Part shown: positions 53,809 through 64,000 of the stretch, piece by piece
Layout of the letters: each line of letters opens with the position of its first letter
Position numbering within the stretch: the first letter of the stretch is position 1
Assembly: GCF_013426205.1 (NCBI RefSeq)
Contig: NC_089425.1
Location: 3,596,001 to 3,660,000 of the forward strand
Reading direction: 5' to 3'
Length of the DNA stretch: 64,000 nucleotides
Origin: Metarhizium brunneum
Lineage: Eukaryota; Ascomycota; Sordariomycetes; Hypocreales; Clavicipitaceae
Notes under the pieces: generated by a model
Told to the model about the DNA's origin: nothing
Databases searched by the model: none
Seen by the model: only the letters and a program-made list of their open reading frames with translations
Made by a program: the position numbers and the translations under genes

Positions 53809-56800
53809 GTTGCTGGAAATGGCTGATCTTAAGGAAATGGCCAAATGAGCGGACACGGAGATTGCGTCAATTGAAGCAACGTCCAACCGAGCATAAGAAG
53901 AAACACGTGTGAGGGTAGCTACAGGTGGTCAGCTCTACAACCAACAATGCCGGACACGACGACGAGATCGAGGGCAGAAGCGCCAGCAATGGCATCTGCA
54001 ACTGCGCGCGGACAAGCGCCCAAGGATGGACTATTAGGATTTGACGACGGGTTGGATACAATGCGCAAATTTTCATCAATTGTCAACCGATGTTTTTCTT
54101 TTTCTTTTTTCTTCACCAGTCAGTCTCTACCGGACTAGTTACGCACTCTCTACTGAAATTGACAACGAGGCATTCCCATCATAATCTTGCCAGATTTGTG
54201 AACAGCTTGATGAGCAGTCGAGAAGACAACAAGGCCAAACAGTGACCCATGTACTTTGTATAACTAGGGAATACCAACTAAAGATGTGATGATTGCAACA
54301 TGACGCGGGGAAGCAAAAGGGACAGGGGCGTGGGTTTCATGCCATGACGGTAAGCTTGTTTCTCTTTGTGCAATCTTGGCCATGGACACGTTCAACTGGT
54401 TGGCACCGACAGCATTTCGTCTGCCTTTGTAGGTGAAGTGTTTTCTGGATTCAGCGACAGGGGATATTTGCATCTCGTTACGTCTTGCCCGTCCCTGCCT
54501 CTGCAATATCGACGTAGCTCATCGTCTGGACCTTGGGGAAAAGTGCGCTCGAGATCACTCACGAGAATGGATGCAGGCTGCAATGTCCTTAAACGCAAAC
54601 ACATGGCCCAGCTCCTCGAAACATGAGGCGCTACTTGGTGCCGGCGAGCAAAAAGTGGCTGAGAGGTTACAGGGCTGCAGAAGAAAGAGCGCCTGTCATT
54701 TCCTTTGAACGAGGATTTGTCAAAGAGTGAACAGACATGAAAGATTGAACAATGGAGGAACTTCTGGTGTGTTGGGTGTGTCGCATGTACATCGGAGGTA
54801 TTTGCTGCTTATTCAGCCATCTTAGTATGATCTTACCATGTTCCTTTCATGATGGTTCCTTTGAATTACTTGCTTCCATTGAGAAAGTGTAATCTAACCT
54901 GGGCTTTTGTTTGTCCTGTGGGTATCTTTTAACAATTTTGCATCGGCTTGGCGCGTGGCATACAAGTTCTACTCTGTACAGTGATACTTGAGTTCTACTC
55001 AGTAGTAAGGTCCGCTGTGTCGGGAAACGTTGGCTGCCACGGGCGGTATCGATACCAGCGAGTCTCAAATTTCACCGGCAATCTTAAATTTCTCCGGTTC
55101 TTATCTGGCTGGGAAACACTCTAGTTCGCACTTCCTAACGTGATATAAGTTCCCACAGTGCTCCCTTGGCTGCCGGCGCCGGAGTCACTCACAGTAGCCG
55201 AGAATTTCGCTTCCCGCATGTCCGGCTCGGACAAACCTTTGTTCAGATCCGCACATGTGGCCCGTACCACTGATCGGGGCCTTGCTATCGGTGACAGCGA
55301 CACAATCCAATCCCCGCCTGGACTTTTACATTGCTGGCGACACCCGGTCGCAAGGATATCCGCTCTCAAAGGGCGAATCGTCCCGCCCGATGCAAACTGC
55401 GGGTAGATGAGAGATTTGGACCGGCCACCTGGCGCTTCAGCCCATCCCGATAGCACGCAGTGAGAATCGGTCATGTGAAGTCGTGATCCGAAAAAGTGGA
55501 GGAGACGGCGAGTAGGCCGCGCGGGTAGGGACGTCGCGGGCCGTCGGCGCGTCTAGTAAACGCTACAGGAATAATTGACGCAGCCAGTCGGGATAAAGCG
55601 CACTCGTAAGCGCGCTAGGCGAGTTTCTCTCGTGCCATCGACAAGCCAGCTGCCATCACGCCACAACGTTCCCATTACGCGGGATCCTGAATCCATCTAA
55701 AAGAACGGACATGGGTGGCAAGGAGACTGTCGGCAGGTCGGACCCAGATGAGCATCTTATGCCGTCTTAAAATTTTGTCAAAATTTGCCCTGCAGGAAAC
55801 TTAGCACTAGTCAGAATCTCGCCGAGGTAGCACCTCGGGCGGGCCGCAGTCAGACCAAGAACTTGGAAGAGCATGGTTCTAACATGGCTGTGAAATTAAG
55901 CGTCAATACCAAGCTTTTTGGGGTCTGTATCTGCCCCAATAAAACAGAAGATAGAATACATTCATGTAGAAGGTAATCTATATATACATACGTATTTATA
56001 TGTAAAGAATCGAAAATTGTATTTCTATTTATACCAAAGATATTCAACTACAAAGAAAGCTCTGCTATCTGGCTCGATTAATTCTTCCTCCATACTATCA
56101 TTCTTATCATTATTTTCTTCAAGTAAATCTAATAGACTACGTCATAGGCGTCTGGCCCGCTGCCGACCTAGGATTGCCCGGCTTCATGGACGACATGGTG
56201 TGAATCCGATGCCCGGGTCCAGCACAACACCATAAAATTCCTTCCCCGCCTGCAATGCAACCGAGTGCAGCGGTCTACTGACTCGCCGTCTCGTCAAGAG
56301 CCCCTCTGCCGATCTGTCCAAGGGTGCAGGGAGGCCTTGCCGATCGGAGCAAATAGCTTAAATCTAAAGCTGGGATGCATAAAAGACGGTATATAGCCGC
56401 TAGAGCTTAGTGTACATGGTTCAGAATTTGCATAAACCGCGCACTACTTATCCTGAAACTAGTCATGTTTATTGAAATAATAATATTCATTGCGCTGGCT
56501 GTTTGTTTTTGTCCGAGGCGCCTTTCGTCACCCACGTCGACACACACGAGGCATACTAGAATGTGAGGGCGAGACGGTCAGGGGTAGTCTGGGCAGACAC
56601 CCGCCGTGTTAATCTAATTTCGGTGGAATTAATTGAAGCCGTGGGAGCTGTGAGTCTGCACTCTAGAGTTGGAGGTCACGACCGTCATAATTTGCTCCTG
56701 GTGTTTCAGTATCCATCACCTTGCCTCTGCGGACGTGTTGCGCGGAAAAGGCCCAAAAGGGACTTCACCGACAAAGGACCTGTTGGTAACACAGATTGAA

Positions 56801-56880
56801 CACGTGCCCGGGCAAGAGCTCTAGGCACACGCGTTCCCTTCTTGTATATATAGTGGTCACTGTTCCATTCCTTCCCTTCG
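53809..56880. other. Gene-poor interval with an AT-rich relic
   Basis: There is no supported gene. About 55960-56130 is AT-rich. On its minus strand it reads LLDLLEENNDKNDSMEEE and then AFFVVEYLWYK between stops, possibly a piece of transposon protein. The rest shows short open frames only. Confidence 0.4.
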
Positions 56881-57055
56881 GAAACCAAGGACCTTTGATA
56901 CCAAAGACTGTCATTAGATGAATTGAGCTATTGACTTCAAGCCCTATCGAGCCCTTGTCACAGTACAGCTACGACAAGGGCCTGTGTTTAGGGGCTTGGA
57001 ACAGTATTCATATTCAGCTAATACTTTGCTTTGATATCAAAGGTTCTTGGTTTTC
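56881..57055. mobile_element. Fold-back MITE-like element
   Basis: Nearly the whole 175-base segment is an imperfect palindrome. The left end gaaaCCAAGGACCTTTGATA pairs with the right end, whose reverse complement is gaaaaCCAAGAACCTTTGATA. Inner parts also pair: ttag.tgaat blocks, caagccc with ggggcttg, and cccttgtc with gacaaggg. The arms meet near 56965-56975. There is no coding capacity. I could not identify a clear target-site duplication. The structure is what miniature inverted-repeat elements show; alternatively it could be a structured RNA gene or a regulatory hairpin. Confidence 0.6.
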
Positions 57056-57739
57056 TATGAGGCCTTGAAGGCGGAAGACCTTTTATTTATATCAAGAGGC
57101 GGTGAAGGACCTTGTCCTAGGTCTCGTGATCAGAGCCTTTGTGTAACTATCGTCGGGTTCAAGGCTCGGCCCGTGCCTTCATGGCAACGTGTCATCCGTG
57201 TAACAACGGCATAGTCCACCATGCCCAATTAACTTCATGACAAGCATTACATTATGTCTCAGTTGTCGTAATACATATTGTGGGAATATCACCGCCATGT
57301 CGCCTAAACATTCGGATACAGAGCAGGCATAAAGACAAGACTGACATCCTTACATGACTTGATAATGCGCGCGTGGGAGGATTCAAATGGACATGATACG
57401 AGGACAAGTAATATATCAACGTTTTGTGGCTATCACTGAAGAGAAAACATGGTCTAACTTCTTTGCAGAGACTTGTGTCCCTACGCGTCAGCTGCTAAGA
57501 AGTTATGCACACCAAGCCGCCCCCCTATCTACATGGAGTGGCAAGGATTCGAAAGCCTCCATGCTCGAGTTTGCGTCGGCAACAATTCATATACATTGGG
57601 TAACTTAGCTACTGATTCCCTTTTCAATGACGAGACAAACCAAGTCTCGACCAGAAACAGGGAACGCTCGGTTGCTGAAGAGGTGTTAAAAATGCCATGA
57701 TGGATGCTCCAGAAAATAAGGAGGAAGCTTATATATAGG
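57056..57739. other. Intergenic with a possible exon remnant
   Basis: A textbook acceptor (tctaacttctttgcag, ending 57468) is followed by an open frame to 57700. It reads DLCPYASAAKKLCTPS and VCVGNNSYTLGNLATDSL. It may belong to the broken gene downstream or be a separate lost gene; I cannot decide. Confidence 0.3.
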
Positions 57740-58636
57740 GTTTGGATTATCGGGCCCGGTGTGGCGGGACTTTACTTGCAATTGTCTTGAAGACGTTGCA
57801 ATTCCCAACCACCTTGACGGGGGAGAAGTCTGCCCCAAGTATTTCAAAAGACTTTATGACTGCGACACACCGGACTTTTACCATGTCGGCTGGACCGGCG
57901 GTAGTTGTGCGCCGGATGAGGTTGTTGCTCGATTTGATGAGCCTGTTGAGGTGAATTGCTCGGCGGGCTTACTCTTTTTGCTAGGTGCGCTCACGCTCTA
58001 CCCAGTACCTGGTTATTAAGTAAGTAAATATCTTTATATATATTTTAAAACAAATGAATTAACTTTATTATAAAGTACTCAAAGTTCTAGGCATTAAAAC
58101 ATAAGCGCATCTAGCAAAAAGAACAAGCCCGCCGAGCAATTAACCTTGTCAAGGTCGAATTTGTCCTGTACAAGGAGTGCCTGAAAAGAAATCTCAAAGG
58201 GGGGCTTCAACGGCGCCTGGAGGCTGACAATTCCAGTACTCGGGGCTTTTCCCGTCATGGCGGTCCGGACGGCACTGGACTCAAGTACAAGCTTTCTGCT
58301 CTCCGATGGATGGAGATTCAAAATACCTCTAGCGGATCATTCGGCCAGTCGTTCTGCCAGAATGCTTTCATCGCGCTCGACTCCGGCAAGCACCCGTCAT
58401 CTCCATGGTGGTGCGTCAATGGAGGGACGGTTCTTCTTACAAATAGTATGCAAAAACTCAGCGACGAGAGGTCCAGACGAAGAAGCGTGCCACAGCCGTC
58501 GCGATTGATCGACACAACACTTCGGCAACAAATATTTCAGTTCAAGTGCAAGGCGAAAAAGAGCTCCGCAAAGGATTTATCACAGTCTTTAACACGACGA
58601 TACTTGGCGCTTTCTTGCACGGGGACCGTATGAAAT
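57740..58636 (+). pseudogene. Decayed flavin amine oxidase (L-amino-acid oxidase-like)
   Basis: Pieces of one protein lie in order on the plus strand but in different frames. At 57740-57787 VWIIGPGVAGLYLQLS is an FAD-binding Rossmann motif (GxGxxG) ended by a stop. A second frame to 58019 contains CDTPDFYHVGW. A third (58115-58633) reads QARRAINLVKVEFV, ADNSSTRGFSRHGGPDGTG, LSALRWMEIQNTSSGSF and SSPWWCVNGGTVLLTNSM, matching in order the central part of fungal amine oxidases. A fourth frame (to 58636) reads TKKRATAVAIDRHNTSA and ELRKGFITVFNTTILGAF, also family-like. Stops and at least two frame changes break it. The FAD motif to mid-domain distance is shorter than in intact enzymes. An inverted repeat interrupts it at 57952-58145. 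The enzyme would deaminate amino acids or amines; this copy cannot be functional as read. Confidence 0.6.
57952..58145. repeat. Inverted repeat, about 49-base arms, mostly transition differences
   Basis: The left arm 57952-58000 and the reverse complement of the right arm (about 58097-58145) share aattgctcggcgggctt and tctttttgctag. Of about 49 positions I count 8 differences, 7 of them C/T or A/G. The 94-96 base spacer is AT-rich (tatatatattttaaaa). The pattern suggests duplication followed by C-to-T mutation, possibly RIP. Confidence 0.75.
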
Positions 58637-58817
58637 GAAGGATGCGATGGAGAAGCTCGAAAAGGCTGGGGTCATGCTGACGGGTTCGAAACAAGGGATT
58701 GCGAAACCGGCGTCCTTCAGAAAGAGTTGCGAAAGTTGCGAAATGGCGAGCATATTTGAGAAGGGTGATGGCCACGGCTGCAAAAAGGTTAGAGTTACAG
58801 GAATGAAGGAAAAATAA

Positions 58818-59411
58818 GAGGCTGTCAATTCACTTATCCGTCACGGATGTGCATGGCAGTTGAGACGGGGGACGGTGTTTTCGTCGGCGCTCTCTGGTGT
58901 TTTGAGCTGCAAGGACAGATGTCATTTGGTGGAGTCGTGCCCGTATCCGGGAGGATGATGCACATCACATGTCTTCGAGACGATGGCTGCAAACAACGTC
59001 TCGTTGAAGCGAGGGCGTGTGAGACTTGACTGGCAGGTTTGTGCCTGGTTTGGTTGTCAAGGGACAATATTGAACATTGAATGGATTGATGGATGCAGGG
59101 CACCAAACGCCCAGTGCCATCAGTTGATTGGTGGAGCCAGCAGGCATCAAGCTTCAAATGTTTCTTCAAAACGCCACCCGCGGCCCGCGTCGACGGTGGC
59201 GAAAGCACCAGACCAAACGACTTCAAACGTTAGGGTTCTAACTCCAAGTAGAGCAGAACCCACGGACGCTAATGACTAATGCCTCGTATCGTCGCCGGTT
59301 CGATCGGATCGGAATGTTGCACTCGATTCGCGCAGCGGGGCCCTTTTCCCCAAAATGCTGCGACTGCACCGACATCAAATCCGCCTCACTCCTTCTCTGC
59401 ACAACAGCGCC
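58818..59411. promoter_or_regulatory. Upstream region of the ceramidase gene
   Basis: Nearly 600 bases without a supported gene, between the oxidase remnant and the ceramidase start. The last part is CT/CA-rich leader. Confidence 0.4.
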
Positions 59412-60627
59412 ATGAATGTGCAGCGGGCAAAGCCGTTCTGGGGAGCGCCCACGTCCAACTTGAAGTAGGTTCTCCCAAGACTGCTTCGGCCCCTGTCGAT
59501 AAGTCTCGTTGCTTATACAATTCTAGCTTTTGTGAAGAGGTACATGATGCACCACCCGGGACTGAGCACGAGGACGCAAAATGTTAACGTGGTTAGGACT
59601 ACCTCGTGACGCGGTACATTGCTGAATTCATCAACACCCTGAGCAGCCTGGTATATGGTGAGTTGAAACCCGACGCTCCTTCTTATCACAAGAAGACGAA
59701 GATAACTGACAAAAATGCGTCATAGTTGCCTATGGAATCTATGGTTTGGCTCATGGGCGACGAAATGGCTCGCGCCTCGTTTCCTACTGCGGACTGATCG
59801 GAGTAGGCGTGTGCTCTGCCGGATACCACATGACGCTGAAATACCACACGCAAATGTGTAAGTTGACCTCGGCTCTCTCAGCGTCATGATACCGCCCGCG
59901 TCTCACATGTTTGCTTTACAGCCGACGAGTTGTCGATGCATCTTCTTTCGACGCCGCTGCTCCATCGCGTCTTGACCTTTAACAAGTCGGAGCGATATAC
60001 CAAAACGGCGGGGGTCGTTCTCTTTGTACTCTTCACCGTCGTCATGGCCGCTCACATGCTCATGGACGAATTTCTCCTGCACGCGACCACGTTTGGGTTT
60101 GCCGTCTACATGATTGGCACGAGCGTCATGAAGCTCATTCCTCAGCAAGTTCCCGATCCGCAGACCAGGAGCAACATCAAAAAGATTGCCAGGTTTGGCA
60201 CAAGTACGTTTACAGGAACCCCGTTGAAAATGGCCCCGTGACTGACGAGGCCCCTCTCCAGTTAGCTTCGGCTTCGGCTTTTTCGTCTGGTTAATTGACG
60301 AGTGGGCATGCGGCATGTTGAATGGGGCGAGGCAGTCTGTTGGGCTGCCGGCGGCATTTTTCCTCGAGCTGCACGGGTGGTGAGTTGGTCAAGCCTAGAA
60401 TCGTGGGTTTGTCCACGTCCGGTTTCTAATTGCGCTTATTTAGGTGGCATATTTTTACGGCAATTGGCGGCTACATCGCCGTTGCGCTAGTGGATGAAAT
60501 AACAACCGGCCAAGTCACTGCCGATCCAATTCCTTTGCTAGCTTGGCCCGTGCCGTTGGCGGCAAAGTACGTACTAGGATCTACGAAGACGGAGAAAGCG
60601 AATGGTGTCTACGGGAAGACTGCGTAG
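59412..60627 (+). CDS. ypc1: Alkaline ceramidase (Ypc1/Ydc1 family)
   Basis: This multi-pass ER/Golgi membrane hydrolase splits (phyto)ceramide into sphingoid base and fatty acid. The seven exons are 59412-59464, 59527-59539 (13 bases), 59597-59657, 59726-59857, 59922-60203, 60262-60379 and 60444-60627, giving 280 residues. The N terminus joins as FWGAPTSNL|NFCEE|DYLVTRYIAEF, the family's calcium/entry motif, with the 13-base exon supplying most of NFCEE. The zinc site is made by GVGVCSAGYHMTLKYHTQMS, the following DELSMH and, near the C terminus, LHGWWHIFTAIGGY (H-x3-H). Several hydrophobic segments fit about seven membrane helices. The last residues (TEKANGVYGKTA) are short and lack a clear HDEL-type signal. 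All six introns keep phase. Confidence 0.92.
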
Positions 60628-61324
60628 GGGTCAAAGGGGTGCTGAATGCATTGTACTCGCGCATGCACAGCTACTGCGCCGACCTGGCTTTCATGACTCG
60701 CACTACTGGGAAAATAAAGGAGAGTAAGAAGGAATATACACCTATAGAAATTTGTGCTGTGGCCGGCTGGTCACCGGTGGGACCAAGTTCTGTATTAGAC
60801 GTTTAGAGATAGAATGGCACGGTTAGTAGATGTATTATATATTAATAGCTTCTAATTCGTGAACGACGCGACGCATATCGAATGCCCTATCAAGAGAAAA
60901 ATATATGACTTCCCTGATTACCGCCCCAACCAAGACAAGAAAACCACAACCGTCTCATCATATTTCTGCTTGATCACTTCGCAAAGCAAATAAGCTAGTT
61001 GACGGGCACGAACAAGTGGGACCGCCGATGATGCGTCAACACCCATTGGCCCCCCTTGGCGCTGCTGACTTGACGCCTTATGTAAGCCAACTGTCGAGCT
61101 TTGGGCCAAAAACTTCAAAATTTCCAACAGCTCCCGCATCTCCATCACAAGCTCACACGACACGGCCACGCACCACCGTCCCCCTCGCCAATTGCCGGTG
61201 CTCTCGGCCAATCTAACCCCATCACCACCTCAATTCAACCTCATTCCATCCATCCACCCGCTCTCTCAACCGACCAATCTTCAACCCAACCAGCAGCGTC
61301 GGGACGGCCTTCGAAAACGCAACC
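60628..61324. promoter_or_regulatory. Intergenic: ceramidase 3' end and mL58 promoter
   Basis: Nearly 700 bases. The first 250 are AT-rich and likely hold the 3' end of ceramidase mRNA. The last 150 are CA/CT-rich leader before the ATG at 61325. Confidence 0.4.
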
Positions 61325-61957
61325 ATGGACCTCCGCTCCCTCGCCCGCCCCGTAGCCCAGCTCCTCACCACCGCCCGCCGCACACCTCTGACCCCCAAAC
61401 GCGGCCACAAAACAACCGCCCGGACCAAACGGGCCCTCAAAATCGCCCCCCACGACTCCTTCCTCCCCGACCGGACCGCCGCGTCCCCCGCCGCCGACAG
61501 CATCATCTACAACCCCCCCGCGTCGGAAGCCTCGCCCGCCCACACGCCCTTCCTCTTCCTCCCGCCCAGCGACCCGCGCAGGTCGGCGTTCCTGCGAATA
61601 CGCAACCACCCCCGCGCGCCGGCGGCGCCCACCGCCCAGCCCCCCACAGAGGCAGACATGCCCCCCCGGATGCGCTACAAGCACCGCAAGCCGCGGTACA
61701 ACCTGCAGAAGGAGGACGTCGCGGAGATGAAGCGGCTGCGCGCCGAGGACCCCATCGAGTGGACCGTGGCCAGGCTCTCGCAGAAGTTCGAGTGCTCAGA
61801 GGTGTTTGTCAAGATGGCCGCCCCCGCGCCGCAGGAGCACCTCGCGTGGCTGAAGGGCAAGATGGACAGGAAGACGGCGCGGTGGGGCCCCATGAAGGCG
61901 CAGGCGAGGGAGGACAGGAAGCGCAGAGCTGACCTCGTCTACCGGGGGGACTTGTAG
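61325..61957 (+). CDS. mrpl20: Mitochondrial large ribosomal subunit protein mL58 (MRPL20)
   Basis: This is a fungal mitoribosome 54S protein of 210 residues in one exon. The N terminus MDLRSLARPVAQLLTTARR is basic and fits a matrix-targeting peptide. RTKRALKIAPHDSFLP, SIIYNPP and HTPFLFLPPSDPRRSAFL are conserved in the fungal L20 family, and the C-terminal domain shows YNLQKEDVAEMKRLRAEDP followed by EWTVARLSQKFECSEVFV, the family's best-conserved motif. It then ends in a basic helix (KAQAREDRKRRADLVYRGDL). The coding sequence is very GC-rich (C at third positions), more than its neighbours, which suggests high expression, although that is inference. Confidence 0.92.
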   Translation: MDLRSLARPVAQLLTTARRTPLTPKRGHKTTARTKRALKIAPHDSFLPDRTAASPAADSIIYNPPASEASPAHTPFLFLPPSDPRRSAFLRIRNHPRAPAAPTAQPPTEADMPPRMRYKHRKPRYNLQKEDVAEMKRLRAEDPIEWTVARLSQKFECSEVFVKMAAPAPQEHLAWLKGKMDRKTARWGPMKAQAREDRKRRADLVYRGDL

Positions 61958-62338
61958 CCGTGGAACAAGACGATTTTTTATCTTGTCCCGTTCGTTGGTT
62001 GACGGACTGGAACACATGTACATTTTATACAGCATGAGGGGATGAAGCATTGTAGGATACAGAAGGGCCATCTATGTGAAACAAAAACAGAGGAGTTTGT
62101 TTTCTGCGAACGAGGAAGCCGGGTATTTCATGTACATGACAAATCTCGCAGGGCATGGATACCAATTACTTTTTATTTTTTTTGGCAAATATATTCGTTA
62201 ACAACAGGGACAGCAACCCCCCATTTATTTCTCTTCTGAGCAGTTTGTGTCTGACAGATATTAGACACGGAACAAATCATGTCGATCCCAATGAAATAAC
62301 GCCTCAAGGATAAAAGACAAAGGAGATTCATAATCGCG
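61958..62338. terminator. Convergent 3' region
   Basis: 381 AT-rich bases between mL58 (+) and the last gene (-). Probable polyadenylation region for both. Confidence 0.4.
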
Positions 62339-63897
62339 TTATAGGGCACACTGACGGTTTTCACAACCGCTAAACGAGGAGGCCTTGTCGACATGGAGGT
62401 CCTTCTTGCCGGGAATCACCCTCCAGCACCAGCCGCACCAACTCCGGGCGCAGCCTTTGATTTCTGATTCGAGCACACGACCACCGAAGCCCTTTTCATC
62501 GTCCCATTCAGGGACGCAGGCACCGATCCGGACCATGCGGACTAGCTTGCGCTTGACTCTGCCGCCAATCCCCTCAATCTCATGCCGCTCATAGCCAGGG
62601 CCCAGCTGGGGCGATGGGGTGCGTTCATGGCGCTCTTCTTCAATGAGTGCCCCGAGAGGCGTGGCTGGCCCAAACGGTGACCCCGCAGGACTATCAGACA
62701 CACCCAGGGCGGGAGGCGAAGGCGTTGATGTTGTCGTCCACACTGGGGGCTCATTGACCCATGGGGCTGTGCCACTTTCACGAGCGTCCTGGGCATCGCA
62801 GTCGGTCTCTTGCTCGCGGTCTTTGGCGGCGAGACACTCTTCTCCTCGACCGCAAATGACGCCACGGTCACCGTCACCAATGCCAGTGCCCAGCCCGCCA
62901 AGCACTTCTCCATACTGATTGCGCCAGCGCCATATACTAGGACGAGGCAGTCACGTTAACACGAGTTCTTGCTGGACGCTGTGTCTGGATCATGGGCAGA
63001 CGAACCTTCGGTATTCATGGTCAGCCGCTCGGATGCTTCTGCCACATGGCTGGCAGAGCCAGACACCCGCTTTTTCGCACTTGCAAAGGGATTGTTGCAC
63101 AGCATCAGAGCCAAATGGCAACTCTGGGTCGAGGCGGGGGATCGCCAAGGCCGCAATCGGCGCCTTGATGCATGTTCTGCACAGCCTACGATGTCTTTCA
63201 CGGAGCGCGACTGGCGCAGGCGGTTTAATTGAACAGTTCTGGGCCACGGCCGTTAGCGTGATGCGGCAGGCTTGCTCCAAGCGGCAAGCTTTGCTGACGC
63301 AGGTAAGAGACCTACTCGGCAGATCACCTCGCCACATTTTCTACATTCATCTACCATGTCTCGAGCGCAGGTGCCCGACTTGCCGTTGTAGTTGCGGCCG
63401 TCTTCCATGTAATGCCAATTGCTGGCGCGGGCGCGGTAGCGAAGCAGCTCCTCGGGGTTCAGAGGGACTTGCTCATTGGTGCAGTGCAATGTCGACGTGA
63501 CGAGCACATTACGATACTGAATGAGGCCGTCGTGTACAGAACGACACGAGCGTGCCAGAGAGTCTAGTGTATTCAAATCGATGGACGAGACGATTGAGGA
63601 AATGATGCTACAGCAAAAGTAGACATAGAGCAGCTGTTAGCCAAGTCCTTGAGAGGGTTGGTGATGGAACGGCAATTGCTCTGCAGCTTGTCATAGCCAG
63701 AGATCAACATACGGATAACACTGAAATGCCCTAGCAATTGATTCTGAACAATGCGACGTGGCAGCTGGCGCCGTTGCAAGCTGGCCACCTTTATTCTGTG
63801 GCTGGCTCTTCGATTGCAACGTCTGTGTAATCAGATCTTCGGGCGGATGACTGGCGCCATCGTCACCCTCCTCTTCCAAATCAAAGAATCGCGCCAT
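62339..63897 (-). CDS. Zinc-binding, F-box-like protein of unknown function
   Basis: Four exons, 63713-63897, 63316-63607, 63006-63238 and 62339-62936, give 435 residues with all phases matching. It starts MARFFDLEEEGDDGASHPP. Residues about 60-95 (YPIISSIVSSIDLNTLDSLA, then RSCRSVHDGLIQYRNVL) have the look of an F-box-like helical segment. Next comes a cysteine-rich region: CARDMVDECRKCGEVICRNC, HRRLCRTC, LCKCEKAGVWLCQPCGRSI and WRWRNQYGEV, probably two or more zinc sites. The rest is acidic and Pro/Ser-rich until a second conserved end, RVKRKLVRMVRIGACVPEWDD, followed by CARSWCGWCWRVIPGKKD. I associate this layout with unnamed ascomycete proteins; a ubiquitin-ligase adaptor role is only a guess. 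The ATG at 63897 lies 103 bases from the window end. Confidence 0.8.
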
Positions 63898-64000
63898 TGC
63901 ATGGAATTATACCGATGGGTGGCTGTTCAATGCCGATGAAAGACGATGAAGCAACGCGAGGAGAGGGCGTTTGTTGGGTCGGACAACCGAGACCTTGGCA
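63898..64000. other. Right-edge sequence, upstream of the last gene
   Basis: 103 bases of probable leader or promoter of the minus-strand gene. Too short to say more. Confidence 0.4.

Noticed and set aside
61192..61932. 246-codon plus-strand frame overlapping mL58
   Set aside because: It is a shifted reading of the very GC-rich mL58 coding region, giving Pro/Arg-rich text without structure.
1..64000. A secondary-metabolite cluster, CRISPR array, dispersed 5S rRNA or tRNA gene
   Set aside because: I saw no PKS/NRPS/terpene core gene, no spaced direct-repeat array, no fungal 5S rRNA landmarks and no complete tRNA.

Overview
This window comes from a filamentous ascomycete, most likely a sordariomycete and probably Hypocreales. 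Genes are dense on both strands. They carry short GT..AG introns of about 50-100 bases with CTAAC or CTGAC branch points. The proteins fit this assignment: fungal complex I subunit NUZM, QCR7, mitochondrial ribosomal protein L20, Bud2 RasGAP, NOT3/5 and an alkaline ceramidase. The species is not determined. I rebuilt exon structures by hand from splice signals, reading phase and conserved motifs.

Layout. 0.6-17.3 kb is a conserved housekeeping block: ARD1 acetyltransferase (-), cytosolic methionyl-tRNA synthetase (-), LTO1 (+), complex I NUZM (-), a nuclear PrxQ/Dot5 peroxiredoxin (-), mitochondrial NAD+ carrier (-), QCR7 (+) and UBP3 deubiquitinase (-). A lone SDR oxidoreductase (-) follows at 18.7-19.5 kb. 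19.5-25.8 kb is gene-poor, with a decayed NLR-like fragment and a possible small multi-exon gene. A conserved low-complexity protein (+) lies at 25.8-26.9 kb, then 5.7 kb without a supported gene.

32.6-43.0 kb is a second housekeeping block: Bud2 RasGAP (+), cyclophilin-40 (-), a small uncertain gene (-), D-aminoacyl-tRNA deacylase (-) and NOT3/5 (+). After a 3.4 kb upstream region come a C2H2 transcription factor (+), an unnamed nuclear-looking protein (-), a coiled-coil protein (+) and an unknown acidic-tail protein (+), up to 53.8 kb. 53.8-59.4 kb is an eroded island: a fold-back MITE-like element, an inverted repeat with mainly transition differences, and a broken flavin amine oxidase gene. 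The right end holds alkaline ceramidase (+), mL58/MRPL20 (+) and a zinc-binding, F-box-like protein (-).

Several products share a compartment: NUZM, QCR7, the NAD+ carrier and mL58 act in mitochondria; MetRS, DTD1, LTO1 and NOT3/5 concern translation or mRNA turnover. They face both strands with separate promoters, so I see no operon-like unit or biosynthetic cluster. I found no CRISPR, tRNA or rRNA gene and no intact transposon. The least expected signals are tiny coding exons (7 and 13 bases), a stop-free in-frame intron in the NAD+ carrier, the fold-back element, the decaying amine oxidase, and two short motifs that recur only in intergenic DNA.
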